Source of the DNA: Zerene cesonia
Lineage: Eukaryota; Arthropoda; Insecta; Lepidoptera; Pieridae
Direction: 5' to 3'
Length of the DNA stretch: 64,000 nt
NCBI RefSeq assembly: GCF_012273895.1
Contig: NC_052118.1
Span: forward strand, 1,860,001-1,924,000
Positions 36,186-48,300 of this stretch are shown here, one piece after another. How positions within the stretch are numbered: the first letter of the stretch is position 1; each line of letters opens with the position of its first letter. A program made the translations under genes and the position numbers. The notes under the pieces were generated by a model. It was not told the DNA's origin, did no database searches, and saw nothing but the letters and a program-made list of their open reading frames with translations.

Positions 36186-37514
36186 ATGTGATGTATAAAT
36201 ATATATAAATACATTAAAAAGAAGATTCACAATTTTTTCAGGCCGATATTTATAGATTATACAGAAGGTTAATTGAAAGTAAATAATAGCCCTACTGATT
36301 TATACACTAAATATTAAATCCACTTCCAGTCTGAATTGGAATAACAGTGAAATTTATCTTGCTCATAATAAATGTGAACGTTTAAATGCGGGATGTTAAG
36401 CCAGTCGTAATGGTAAACGATTAATAATTAACAGAATATTATTCTTTTATAGTGCAGTAAAAGACTCGCATATAGAAAAATTAATAAAATAATCACACAT
36501 GAGCAGTTTATTTTCAAAAATCTTAAATACGTTATAAAAAAACGAGTGCATCTCAAGACGACCGGGAGAGAAGTGATAACTTATACTAATTGTTATCCTA
36601 AATAAGACCGTTATAGATTTGAGTTAGTTAGAGGAGGAGCCTGCCTACCGCTACCGTATAAGGAAGGGCAGTCAGATTGGTGCCGTAACGAAGCGGCTTA
36701 CGCCCCCATAATTATTTATCACATCAAACTGTTAGAAAACTTTACCACCTGTCGCTTACGCTGAAGATGAATCACAATTGTTGATGGAAAAACTGGTTTA
36801 TATTTTTATTTTTTCTGTAAACTTTTTTATCTATATGTTTGACTGCTACGTTGGAGTTCCCAAGTGATATGAGACCGCTTTTCTGTTCCGTTGCACGTTG
36901 ATATAGTTGTTTTGTATAGTGGATATAGAATTAACTCCTTCGAATCTACTCAATTCTTTTCCAATGTATATCTTAGCGCATATTGCGAAAGTTATTCGTA
37001 TGACATCACAAATTATGACGTCGTTGTATGACATTGAATTAAAGCTTCAAGTATTCGCGTTCCTACATGAAAATGTCCTCTATTTGTTCGAGATATACAA
37101 GCGAAATCAGTGGAATGATATTAATAAACACTGACGGATGTTTCCATGGCAACGGGTTTAATGTGCTAAGGATGATAAGTGGGTTGTATCGCCTGCTAAT
37201 GGTTGTTTATTATCATGAATTCAACATGAAGACAGATCGGTTTTGTTTCAATGCTAGATTAATGTTCGCACTTTTGGATTTGTGTTGTGTGGTAGTCTTG
37301 TGGTCACATGTTTCTCTTTATTCCATATAATATAGCATACATTTATATAGTATATTAATGAATACGGTATATAAGTTAGTAGCCTATTTAACGCGATACA
37401 GCGATAACCATTACTGAAATAATGTTGTTAAAGGAATCTTGGTTGTTTGTGTTTCGAAACGAATAATGTTAATAACTTCATTCGTGTGAGTGTTTTTCTT
37501 TACAATCTGTGTAT

Positions 37515-37742
37515 ATGAGAAATTTTTTGAAAGAATAGAAAAAATTCGATCACGGGGCGGGATTCGAACCCGCGTTTCTTGCCTAACCGTAGCAACGCCT
37601 AGCCTCTCGGCCACCCGTGATCCCGCCACAGTAATCGAATTTCTGCTACTCTTTCGGTTTGATGTGCCTAAGGGGTTCCATGTGTCAAAAAATTTCTTAT
37701 TTACAAAAAAGCATTTCAATGCTATAAAACTAAAAATTAAAG
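37515..37742. repeat. tRNA-carrying repeat, second copy
   Basis: The minus strand of 37550-37620 is a 71-nt tRNA-like sequence. The acceptor stem TCACGGG/CCCGTGA is fully paired, the T-arm is GCGGG-TTCGAAT-CCCGC, and the anticodon loop is again ACGGTTA. Compared with 17593-17663, the T-arm pair A-T has become G-C and the acceptor G-T has become G-C, so base pairing is kept. A TTTTTT run follows after ATCGAA. A tail fragment in the opposite orientation (CATTTCAATGCTATAAAACT, 37710-37742) lies to the right, so this copy also has an inverted arrangement, separated by about 90 bp of other sequence. Confidence 0.7.
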
Positions 37743-38182
37743 CCGTGTACATTTTAAAATATATAACGATGTGGATATAAATAAAAGAATTATTGCTAAA
37801 GCATTATTGAACGTATTGTCTATAATACTTTTTTATATTGCTAAACTTTTCATAATATACTGAAATTCAAAAGACCACTTTGATATGATTTGATTGTCAG
37901 TTTAGTTCGCTACTCGACCGTTCAAACCTTCCTTTTACACGTAATTCAAAACTGAGCAAATCATGTATTTTGAATAGAAACAGAGGCGGTTCCAGGCTGT
38001 TGGACTTGTAACTGTAATTTGTCAAAGCGTCATGCATCCGTGTATAGAGCTCTTACAGCCGCGGTTCGCTGCAAATAATACGCTACAAATCGAGCTCAAC
38101 TAGCGTATTAAAATGGTGTTCTTTCTTAAATCTATAGCCGTCTAAAGTTAGATACAATTCTTGATTCATTTAATTTACTTTT

Positions 38183-38500
38183 TTTAAGCAGAGAAAGCAA
38201 AGGAGAGATTGGTCACCTGTTGTTTAGAGGTCACCGACAAAAACACTAGCAATAGGTATCGGCCGTTTTGCCGGCCTTTTAAGGACATATACGCTCTTTT
38301 CTTGAAGGTTCCATTGTCATAATTGTACGAAAACACTAGTGACTGTTCCAAAGCTTCGAACGAACGAAACGAACGGTGGTGGAGAGTAAATCATCCATAT
38401 TATGCTTATAGGATTTGTTTTTATTGCCGGTGGTCCCATGTTGGAAGTAAGATGGTAAATATGATGGTAATAGGTTAAACAATTACTTGAAGCAGCCACA
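38183..38500 (-). repeat. LINE-like fragment, antisense
   Basis: TTTTTTTAAGCAGAGAAAGC, GGTCACCTGTTG, GGCCGTTTTGCCGGCCTTTT, CGCTCTTTTCTTGAAGGTTC and GTACGAAAACACTAGTGACTG follow the order of a common lepidopteran non-LTR element read backwards. Divergence is high and the right limit is uncertain. Confidence 0.5.
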
Positions 38501-40254
38501 ACCTCTCTTCGTTCTTCGTTCTTTTTTTACTGTCTGATAGCGAGCAAGCTTTTTAGCACGCTTTTATCCATTAAGAAATAAAGGTATGTAATAAAAACGA
38601 ATAATCCACAATGCATTTCGCGTTAGCAGAAATATAATATTCAACAGTCAATTTATACAGCAATATTATATTCAACAAAAAAGCTATAAGTTCGTAACAC
38701 GAAGCGCATAATAGAACCATTTCGTTTGCACCCTGTCTCTGCAATTTACAGCTGTTGCAATTTTAAAGAATACATTCAGAAACTTGTTTTGGCAGATACA
38801 AAACCGCGTTGGCGTTTCATCGCTGTTTTATTTAAATTGCACAAGTTTGTTACGTTTTTCGGGCAGCAATGTAAAAAGTGCAAATAAGATATTTACGTGT
38901 ACTAGACGTGTTTATTGTTAGTTGGTTGGGAGTTTTAATTGAATTATCCCGTTTTGAATTTTGGGCTGAAATTGAATAGGCGTTTTATTTGAGATGCTTG
39001 GTATTGATTGATCGAAACAACATATTATTATGCTGAGTTTACAAGATCTTATAATCAAATCGGTATAATCCACATTACATGGTATTATTATAAAGTATTC
39101 AATTATATTTAGCGTAGGTAAGGTTCTAACAAAGATAGATATATTTTTTAAATTTTCTATTATTATTTACAGATAGATAAACTTTCTAACAGTGTTTTTT
39201 CACTTGTGTGAATTTAAAATATATCGTAGGTAATTTTGAATTAAAAATGTGAAATAAACAAATTATCTACATTTTGAATGAAGAAATATACATACAATAT
39301 TAAATATGAGTTGTCAATTCTATTTCACTCTTTTAACGCGCCTTTCACCTATTGAGCTATTAGTGATATCGCTCGCATACTGCACGTTCTCGTCTAAAAT
39401 CAAATCATGAAAACACATCGCAAAACTGTTATTCGATGTCTTTCAACATACAATACTAAAGCTTATCTTCAAAATGTACGAACGGCTCGGGTCAAAGGCA
39501 ACGGCCTACTGCTATATTTGCACTAACACCGGCTCTGTTTTTGTTAGCATAAACATGCTGCATATGCGTTGCATAATTCATACGAATCGCATTTCCAATT
39601 TCAGAATTTTTAGATTCGAGGAACGTTTTTGCTAGAGCTGCGCTAATTGTTATTCGCTTCGTACTTTTGATGGGAATATTTAAGAATAGAAATTTTTGAA
39701 GGCAGAATGTATAGGCGTGTTTTCATCCCTCACACACACTCACACGAGTACACACATTCATCTAAAGCAAAAAGAATCCAAATATATAAGATATAAGAAT
39801 CTTTTTCCTAATATTATACCAACACGATTAATTTCATGTTCTTTGTTAATTTTGTTTGTTATAAGAACAAATTAAGTTTATGGTAGAAATTATTTCAATA
39901 TTTAATTATCTTAAATATTAAAATTCACATATACCACTAATGGGACATAGGCGTATGTCGCCGGGAAGCGTTGAGCCTTTGTTGACCACATTGGCCGAAA
40001 TCCTGCATTCTGATAAACGTCTCTTGTTGGCTTTATTTATTATAGTATCGGCTTGTTTATGATTTTGCAGCTAAATTTAACTCTCCTTTAGACACCCATT
40101 TCAGTTTATTTAAAATCAAATGTCAATTAAATGTGTGTACGTACGTGTGAAGGCACATAACTCCTGACATCTGTGTGATTTCTTGTGATTCTAAATTGGT
40201 TTAGACTTACAAGGAAAGCCACGGGTGAAAGCTAATATCATCCATATTTTTATA

Positions 40255-40442
40255 TCCTACTAATATTATAAATGCGAAAGTTTGTAAGGATGTGTGTGTG
40301 TTTGTTGCTCTTTCACGCAAAAACTACTGAACCGATTGCAATGATATTTGGTACATAGACAGCTGGACAACTGGAATAACATGTAGGCAACTTTTTATCC
40401 CGATATTCCTACGGGATACGGACTACCGCGGAGCGCAGCTAA
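40255..40442 (+). mobile_element. Non-autonomous Helitron, group A, copy 5
   Basis: It starts TCCTACTAATATTATAAATG after A40254 and ends GCGCAGCTAA before T40443. CTAA still satisfies the CTRR rule. A deletion near the 3' end (GGACTACCGCGGAGCGC) removes the left half of the hairpin. The internal (GT)n block and the CCGATTGCAATGATATTTGG segment are present. Confidence 0.75.
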
Positions 40443-41082
40443 TATACTATATTTTTAATAATTGTCGCTCTTTAAAGACCACACACTACAAGCTTACCCT
40501 AGTAACCATCGGCTCACTTGTTTCCTTTCCTACAGCTCATATAAAGTCTTTATGAAAGCCCCTCCATCCAGCAGGATTATACGATTTCGCCAAATAAAGT
40601 CCATTCTCTACTCCACACCGACAATATAAAACGTAACAACAGGACTGCGACAGTGTTCCTTCTATAAACTATTTTTAACCTCGCTTACGGAATTACGAAT
40701 TCAAAAGTGTACTTTGGAGAGTTATCATTTATTACCAAGCATTCTTGTTATAGCATGATGCCCAAAATGCAAAATGGTCACATTATTTCATTGAGTTATA
40801 TAATTGTAAGATGTCATTTATTCACTGTTAATTTTTTATCTAATCATATAAGCATGCAATATCATTGACCATTTTTTTTTCAATAGAATGTTGAATTGAG
40901 TTCATGTATTTAAATGGTGTTATAAATTATCAATATCCCTAGAAATTGGTATAATTGTGCTATGAGCTTTCATTTTACTTCATGCTGACAAAAAGAAACA
41001 TATATTTGGGTAGTAAAATGAAAACTCGATTTTTTTACATACACATACACTATTATTTATTAAGTTTTAATCAGAGAGAGTA

Positions 41083-41171
41083 TAGTATTTTCTTGTGTTT
41101 GATTTTAGGCAAGTATTATACATTTAGAAAAATGTCGGGTTAATTATATAATGAATAAATCTCGTTTAAAA
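41083..41171 (+). repeat. Rearranged copy of the 9692-type repeat
   Basis: 41083-41131 matches 9692-9741 in direct orientation (TAGTATTTTCTTGTGTTTGA). 41133-41171 (GTCGGGTTAATTATATAATG, then AATAAATCTCGTTTAAAA) is the reverse complement of 9758-9796. The GTTTCGAACAC part is absent. Confidence 0.65.
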
Positions 41172-42784
41172 GTCTTTAATTTTAGCGAAAGCATGTTCAT
41201 AATTCCTAAAACAAAACGGTAGAAAGAAAATTCTTTAACTCTATACAAAAACAGCTTTTATCAATGTTTTTCGAATGAAGAATCAAAACACCATTCGCCG
41301 AGGCAACACTATTGTTCTGTGCGATTCATACAAAAAAAAAAATGAATAAAAAACAATAAAAATACGGAAACATTTCGCGAAGTCATCAATCAACAATCAC
41401 TTTATCGGTTTGTTTTGTTGCAATGTCTACGTTTCACGCTCGGATATGAAATGGAAAAAGTAAAACATTAAATTTTTAAAGTAAAATTGACATTTCGATC
41501 GCAAACTGATGTAAACAGATGGCTACTTCGTAGGTACAAATTTATTGACGTTATGCTTGGTAGACATGAACAATTTTACCGCTCAATTTGCTTGCGGAAA
41601 ATGTATTAGCCTGAAAAATTTAGGAAAATTGTGCTAACTCATGGCAATCGGATTGATTTATATGCTGATTCAGTTTATCAATGTCTGAATTAATTTATTT
41701 AAGAAGAAGTTAAATTCATTGTACATATACTTTTTTACGGTATTAATCTCCTAATAAGAATGATATTATCCTCTGTCATATAATACATATATCTCTTGCA
41801 TCTATCAGATAAAAAGTATGTTGATTTGAACGTTAACAATGCACAAGCATATACACAAAACAAATATCTTGCATAATCGCTTTATTGAGAGCGTTGGGTG
41901 GATGAAACTAACTTTGTGCTATGCATATCAATAATTTTAATTTAACTTTCACAACACAACTGCGTCGTTTTTTATTCTGTTGCGGACCTACGTCAAAACG
42001 TGTGTATTTAATGGATTCCCTGAAAATTAAGTCAAGCTTCAAGTTTCATGCAAATTTGATGATAATGTTGATCGTGTGTCACCACCGTAACAGGCGATAA
42101 ACATCGCAACTGCGTTTCACGATGCCGAGGGGATGTGAACCTTATATCCAGGTATATGATAATACCTTAAAGCTTATTTAAATCTGATTTGTTTGCGGAA
42201 ATTTTATACCTTATTAACTATTCCGAGCTGAACCGATTTAGGTTCAGTTGGCTGCTTTCCAAATGTTTGTAACTATCAGAATTGTAGTTGATCTGGCTTA
42301 TGCGTCTTTAAGTATGGGTTTAGTTCGCTTGTACTCATATGCGGTACTTCTTCGAACTATTGTCTCTAATGCTCCTCCTAATAGCCAATTATATTACGTA
42401 ATAAGGTGCAATTTAACCAATGCATGTAGGGTTGAACACGACTAGATATTAAGATATGATATTTAAAACCTTTTGAATCGATTTTTACTTCTTAGAAGCG
42501 TATAAAATAGAGCAAAGAAGGATACTTTAAATTAACACTTCGGAAATATCATAACTTTCGGTATAATATTAAAGTACTAGATCTATTGTGGAACAGCCGA
42601 CTCATCATAACTTATTTAAGCGCAAGGCTCTTGTTGGCGGAGATATTTCCAGATTTTTCTATTAATAGTCAATGGCTAGCCTTGTTAGATCTGACTCGGC
42701 ATTTTTTATCTCTCTAATTCCTCTTAATTAATGAATGATAGCGTATTATTATCACCAAGTATTCATTTTACGTAAGTAGTATAT

Positions 42785-43080
42785 GTAGCAGTGTTGGCTC
42801 AGTGGTGAGAACCTCGGACTTCAAAATCGATAAGCCGGGGTTTGAGACCGGGCGAACGTGCAGGAAATAAATAGATTTTTCAATTTATCTGTACATGTGG
42901 ATAGCATTACCACTGCTACATAATTAAATCGGTTAAAGAAAACATCGTGAGGAAACCGGCATGTCCAAGAATCAAAAGTTCAACGACATGTGGTATCTGC
43001 CAATCCGCACTAGGCAAGCCTGGTGGATTATGGCCTGAACCCTCATAGGAGGCCTGTGTCCCAGCAGTACCCTGGCCTCT
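42785..43080 (+). mobile_element. tRNA-derived SINE (Metulj-like)
   Basis: The head has a clear A box, TGGCTCAGTGG at 42795-42805, and a B box GGTTTGAGACC at 42839-42849 with one base off consensus. The body carries TTTTTCAATTTATCTGTACA, AAACATCGTGAGGAAACCGG, CAATCCGCACTAGGCAAGCC, GATTATGGCCTGAACCCTCA and GGCCTGTGTCCCAGCAG. The expected (GAT)n tail is lost. At about 295 bp it is the longest copy in the window. Non-autonomous, moved by a partner LINE. Confidence 0.75.
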
Positions 43081-43599
43081 AAAAAACTGTAATTAGTTAA
43101 GGATTGAAATTATTTCCACTGTGTTGGGTATACTCTAACTTAGGGATCACTGCAAGTTTTATCAATTACATTCAGTAGTCTTTGAGATAAAGGTCTCAAT
43201 AAAGCATTGGGAACATATATGGGCTTTTCGGACTCATTTTATGATAATTTTTTTATGTAATGAATAACGTACACAGTTTTCATAAAGCGATATTAGCATG
43301 TATTAAAGATAATCAGTTCTACAGCGGTGACTGCAAATAATTTACATATGAGTCAAAGCAACTTCCAAGACACTCTTTCACGCTTATCTAAAGCTAAAAT
43401 AAATCGCGTGTGAAAGTCTGATACAGCGTTCAACGTATAAAGTGCCGTCTTGAGATTGAAATGCTTCGCGAAAATTGCTTTTACCGTTTTTGAGTGAATG
43501 AAGTTTATAGACTCTGTTTATGGCATTGACAATGTACGACGTGTATTTGATTTTGCGTGCTTGCGATATGTAACATTGCGTAAATAAAACTTTATGTGC

Positions 43600-43627
43600 A
43601 AATAAGGAGGTCTTAAGCATCCTTTTC
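43600..43627 (+). repeat. Left part of an interrupted GACATAAAA-family copy
   Basis: GGAGGTCTTAAGCATCCTTTTC corresponds to the GGAGGCCCGTTTCCTTTTCC block of the reference copy. It is cut from its right part (43794-43975) by a SINE. The last 15 bases, TTAAGCATCCTTTTC at 43613-43627, are the left target-site duplication. Confidence 0.55.
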
Positions 43628-43793
43628 GGTCCTGGGTTCGATTCCCGGTGGGGACGCACAAAAAAAAAAAAAAATGTCTCGGTCTGGCAGGACACAGAAG
43701 GCTGATCACCTACTTGTCCATAAAGAAAATCGATCAGTGAAACAGATGTATATCATCTGCCCCATACCCCACTAGGGGACACGGGACTTCACT
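43628..43793 (+). mobile_element. 5'-truncated SINE nested in a non-LTR repeat
   Basis: It begins in a tRNA T-arm (GGTCCTGGGTTCGATTCCCGG, B box), followed by A14 at 43661-43674. The body has GGACACAGAAGGCTGATCAC, AAATCGATCAGTGAAACAG and CCCACTAGGGGACACGGGAC. An exact 15-bp duplication, TTAAGCATCCTTTTC, flanks it at 43613-43627 and 43794-43808. This indicates LINE-mediated integration into an older repeat. It is a different SINE family from 42785-43080. Confidence 0.65.
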
Positions 43794-43975
43794 TTAAGCA
43801 TCCTTTTCCATATCCTACCCAGTCCTTTCCTTTCCCATCGTCAGTCCTGTCTTCATCCCTTTCCATTTATAGTTGGGAATTCATTTGTAGAGGTGAGAAT
43901 TCATGGTCACTGGTAGCGCTTATCATCAGGCGACTCACCAGTTCCTTGGCTCACGATGACATTACAAAATAAATA
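43794..43975 (+). mobile_element. Right part of the interrupted GACATAAAA-family copy
   Basis: It starts with the right target duplication, then has the pyrimidine tract (CCTACCCAGTCCTTTCCTTTC), ATAGTTGGGAATTCATTTGT, CATCAGGCGACTCACCAG and GCTCACGATGACATTAC. It joins 43600-43627 once the SINE is disregarded. Confidence 0.6.
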
Positions 43976-44459
43976 ATAACCTTCGTGTAGATTTCTGAGC
44001 TGATTATTAAAACAATGTCACGCTTTAGAATATTTTAACGGTTTTCTTTAAAAAAAGATACATTTCGTTCTTTAAACGATTCAAATTCATCACAAATTCC
44101 AATATTGTCACATACCATCAGTCAATTTAGTTCATAAAGCAATTTATTGGTATGTGACCTTATTATGTTGGGTAAGCGTTGTGGAATGTTTGTGGTTCAA
44201 GTGCTATTTATACAGATTGAATGATTAAACCCCGTATTTGGTTCGTGATTACTAATTTCATCTTCGTTTGAGCTATAAGTGAAAACCACATATGGGTGTG
44301 TAGCTTACCCTTGACAGTTAGCAGCAATGATATGAAACATTCCGAATGCGTAATTTCTTTTCTAATATTTTTAAATCGCGACAAATCTTTATAAATAAAA
44401 TGATATTAAAACCCCATCTATTTGTATGACACATATGATATTTTAAGAATCCTATCCTA

Positions 44460-44651
44460 TCCTACTATTATTATAAATGCGAAAATTTGTGAGGATGTTT
44501 GTTACTCTTTCATTACTGAACCGATTGCAATGAAATTTGGTATGAATAGATAGCTGAACAACTGGAATAACATAAAAGCAACTTTTTATCACAATATTCC
44601 TACGGGCGTATCCCATAGGAATTACGCGGGTAAAACCGCGGGGCGCGGTAG
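44460..44651 (+). mobile_element. Non-autonomous Helitron, group A, copy 6
   Basis: It starts TCCTACTATTATTATAAATG after A44459 and ends GGGGCGCGGTAG before T44652, a one-base change from CTAG. The (GT)n block is shortened. A small inverted duplication (ATTCCTACGGGCGTATCCCATAGGAAT) distinguishes it. Confidence 0.72.
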
Positions 44652-45424
44652 TTTTAAAAAATAAATAATGCATTTTTGTGCATGTGACTTGATTTTGTTA
44701 AAAAAAGTACATCATACTAGTAGTCATACTACAAGCAAATAGAAATAGTGTGCAATTATAGAAATATTAAAAGTAAATACTTCGATACTACCGTTTATAT
44801 ACCTAACAACGTCCTTAAAAAAGAGAAAAGTGAACAAACATTATCTTACTTGAGAGGAACACATGCTAACCCAACACTAATATTGTCAAAAGGTAAAAAA
44901 ATAAATTTCACAATAGGCAGATGATATATAACAAAAAATTTGAATACATACACACGCAAACATGAACGAATTCATCATAATTAATAAAATATTCCGACGC
45001 CGAGTCTCAGATAACCCGCATTACACATGTGGGCTATCTAAATTTTACATCAGCTCACAAAAATTCAACTCATTCAGGGCTGCCATCGTGACATTTTGTA
45101 CAACTTTACGAGGGAATTTTTTAATCGCATAAACCCTATTGTTACGACCTTTTCTCGTCAAAGGAATACTTGTGAAACTTGGCGAAGATATTCGCATTGC
45201 TTCGTGTGTTACTGGATTTAATGTTTGTGTAGTTTGTGTTATGCTGATTCATGTTTTTATTCCGCTGTGACGTTTAGTGATATGACTGTTCTTGTGACTT
45301 TAATTTTTTCGACTGTATTAGAAACTGATGCAATAAAATGTAAAAATCGATAACAACTGTAATTTATTTATTTTATTTCATTCAAATCAAGTCACTGAAT
45401 TCATTCTAACGTAAAAGTAGGTGT

Positions 45425-45655
45425 TCGCCCTGATTTCACCCGAGTAGGCAATTTTTATTATATATCTTTATATACATAAAATTCACGTGTCAATGTTAGT
45501 TACCGTACTCCTCTGAAACGGCTGGACCGATTTTTATGAAATTTTATGTGCATATCGATTAGACCTCAGAATTGGCCAAATTCTACTTTTCATACCCGTA
45601 AATGATAAGAGTAAGGCAGAACAGAGCTTGCCGGTTCAGCTGGTATTATTATATA
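45425..45655. repeat. Dispersed repeat, group G
   Basis: TTATATACATAAAATTCACG, CCGTACTCCTCTGAAACGGC, TGGACCGATTTTTATGAAAT, AATTGGCCAAATTCTACTTT and CATACCCGTAAATGATAAG follow the order of a widespread lepidopteran repeat. A weak partial relative (CTTTTTATACCCTTAAATGA) is at 46914-46960. Confidence 0.5.
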
Positions 45656-46654
45656 ATTTAAAAAAGTTTATTAAAAAAAAAATAAACCTAATAAAGTTAA
45701 TCCGTTATCGGGCTGTAAAAGGTGTAACTTAACTTAACTTTCTTTTATACAGTGCGAATACATATGCATATTATAGAAAAACTAATGCATCATTTAAATT
45801 GTTATAAATGCGATTTTTTTTAAAGTTGCCAGCACTTGTTAATACATTATTTCTGAAATAATTAATCCATAATATAAAAATTTATGAAAGTCAATAGGCA
45901 TTTGTCTTATATTCTAAATTCAAATATATTTGCAATTTACTTTTTGGACGCAACCCTATCAAGCCAAAAGCGCACTGCGACAGTCGCGAAATTGTAATAG
46001 TACCTCGGAGTATTCTAAATTGCGTATTATTCTTCCTTTACCTCTGAAAAAACTAAATGATGCAAAATATTTTACATTCATCTGTATTTTATACAGATCT
46101 AGATAAAATGTCCAATATAATTTATAAACTGGAGTAGCTAGTTTTCTGTGCAGACCATGCCTACAAAGCCCCGGATTTTAGCTACCTATACATTTAATTT
46201 ACCATACACGATAAATAGGCTCGTATTCGATGCAATTGTTTATTGTCAAGAAAAAAACAAAGTTCTTACAAGTTTAATATTTTTACGCCATTTTTCTCAA
46301 ATCATTATGTTGTTTTTTTATTGCTGAAAAGTCAGTAGTGTTCGTTCAAAATGAGTGAAGAAAGAATAAGCGAAAACTCATAGTGCCTACATAGTTTTTA
46401 GCATACTATATTATATATGTAGACATCAGAATCACCAGAATCTTTAGTACTTAAGTTTTAATTAGTTAAAAATTATAATCTTCAAGAAGTAATAGCCTGT
46501 CCATCGTTTTATAGTAAACCTATTAATATACAGAACGCGTCATGTATTTTCTTCATTGCAACAACGCGCCGAGGTCGAGCAGTAAGTACGAGTTATGTGG
46601 TCATTCTGTGATTGCCATAACGTATCGTGAGCGTTTTGTCAGAGCCATAACAAT

Positions 46655-46800
46655 ATTTTTCTATGCCATAAAATATAACAGACCTGGCCTGACGGTAAGC
46701 GATCATCACCGCCTATGACTACACATCGCCATGTAGGCCTAATTCACGCCGAAGCGTGGTCGACTGGCACATGTAAGATAACTCGGATTTCGTGGCATGA
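46655..46800 (-). mobile_element. GACATAAAA-family copy with internal deletion
   Basis: The plus strand has ATGCCATAAAATATAACAGA, GGCCTGACGGTAAGCGATCA, TCACCGCCTATGACTACAC, then directly the family's 5' block in antisense (GCCGAAGCGTGGTCGACTGG) and an extension ACATGTAAGATAACTCGGAT. The middle, including the pyrimidine tract, is missing. Confidence 0.55.
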
Positions 46801-47458
46801 TCTTTCATTGTGACCACAACGCGTTGTGAGCAATTTTTTCGTTCAATGACCGTTATCTTAGCGAAGCATATTATATAAGATATATTCGCCAAGTGTGAGA
46901 AATGGTCGCAAACTTTTTATACCCTTAAATGATAAGGATAAGAATTTACTGACGGAACGTCGTTTACCGAATTAGATAGTAAGTACAATGAATATTTCAT
47001 GGCTATTACATAAAATAGAGTAATACTTGTCTGTATGTAGTTATGAAAAAAACAAACGATTCGAAATTCGAAATACGAAATTTTTATCGACAATTTTTCG
47101 TCATTTTTCTGAGCTAGTATGTATTGAGTGTAGTTGATACAAACTTGTTAATGCTTATACGCTATCAATAAGTAGTACCACATACTCAGCCCTTCCTCTT
47201 CCTGTAGGAAACAACCCTCTTGACGGCTTACCTTTCTATACGTTTTCGTTTATCTATACATAAGCTTCAATCATATCTGCTCCTTGTAAGCAAAATATGT
47301 TCTATAAATAATTTCATTATAAGTACAAAATATTAAATGAAAAACAATTAGATTTTTGGGTATTAAAACAACCAATTGATTGGCTTTTTCAATCACCTAT
47401 ACTACAAACTTTGTTTACATAACAAAGCATATAATTTACCAACACCTACATTGTACAT

Positions 47459-47484
47459 ACACACGCGCGTGTGTGTGTGTATGA
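47459..47484. repeat. Palindromic CA/CG/TG tract
   Basis: The stretch around ACACACGCGCGTGTGTGTGT is alternating purine-pyrimidine and self-complementary. It is a short Z-DNA-prone or cruciform-prone site. Confidence 0.7.
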
Positions 47485-48027
47485 TTAAACTTTTCAACAA
47501 AAAGTCCTCCACATAAAAGTAGTAAATAATAATAGTAACTTACTTCAGTTTTTAACAAAAATAGACTTTGGTGCCTTTTATTGTTTTTCTTATTTTGACA
47601 CTGATTTCATCGTAAATCCCTCAAATATTCTAAGCATTATTACTGCTCTATTTAGTGCTTACATCACCAATTAATTAAATAAAATAAAAATACGTTATCA
47701 ATTAATGTTTATTCGTTCAATACAACGGATAAATCTAAAATGTTTTCAAAATTAAACAGAAAGATTAGTCTATGTTTATTTGAAATGTGTATTAAATTGT
47801 CAAAGTACTTCTAGAATTGGAAGAAGCTTGACGTGGTCCACTGATATGGAATAAAACAAAACAGAAAATTAAGTCTGTACTTTATAGAAATAATTTAATT
47901 TAGCCCCACTGACAATATTCACAATAGCGTTACTGGTGGAAGGAAAATTTAAAAAGGTAAAATCAGCTTAAAAGTTTAACCATTTCAAACAAAAATCAAC
48001 TTTAGGAGGTGGTGTTTGTGTTAAAAA

Positions 48028-48300
48028 TAAGTTGTGAATCGACAAAGTCGCTGTCTTTGTCTGTCCCTATGCAGGGACATAGGGATGTATACTTAATTCT
48101 TTAAAACTAAGCAACGTATTCTGATGGATTTTTATAATAGAGAGAGAGATTCAAGAGAAAGGTTTGTACGTATTATTTTTTTGTCAGCAATAAGGCAGAA
48201 TGATACACATGTGTCAGGAATGTATTTTTATATCCAAGAACTATTGGCGAGTAAGCGCTTACTATCCTGTCCCAATCTTCCTCCAGCATATTTCGCTGGG
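48028..48300. repeat. Dispersed repeat, group E, antisense
   Basis: The middle part (TAAAACTAAGCAACGTATTC, GATGGATTTTTATAATAGAG, GATTCAAGAGAAAGGTTTGT) is the antisense of 32738-32885. A TGTCCCTATGCAGGGACATA hairpin lies at about 48061-48085. The end near 48280-48300 (CAGCATATTTCGCTGGGT) may be the antisense of the element's start. Confidence 0.45.

Noticed and set aside
36600..36720. GC-richer patch (GAGGAGGAGCCTGCCTACCG)
   Set aside because: Stops in all frames and no match to the repeat groups seen here.
37411..37752. 113-codon minus frame with SRVAERLGVATVRQETRVRIP
   Set aside because: This peptide is just the translation of the tRNA-like segment, a known source of false proteins in annotation.
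39940..40030. TAATGGGACATAGGCGTATG block resembling a lepidopteran repeat
   Set aside because: Only one short motif seemed familiar, and there was no second copy in the window to support it.
43384..43709. Two overlapping minus frames of 103 and 63 codons
   Set aside because: They run through the SINE and its poly(A) tract (poly-Phe). They are repeat-derived.
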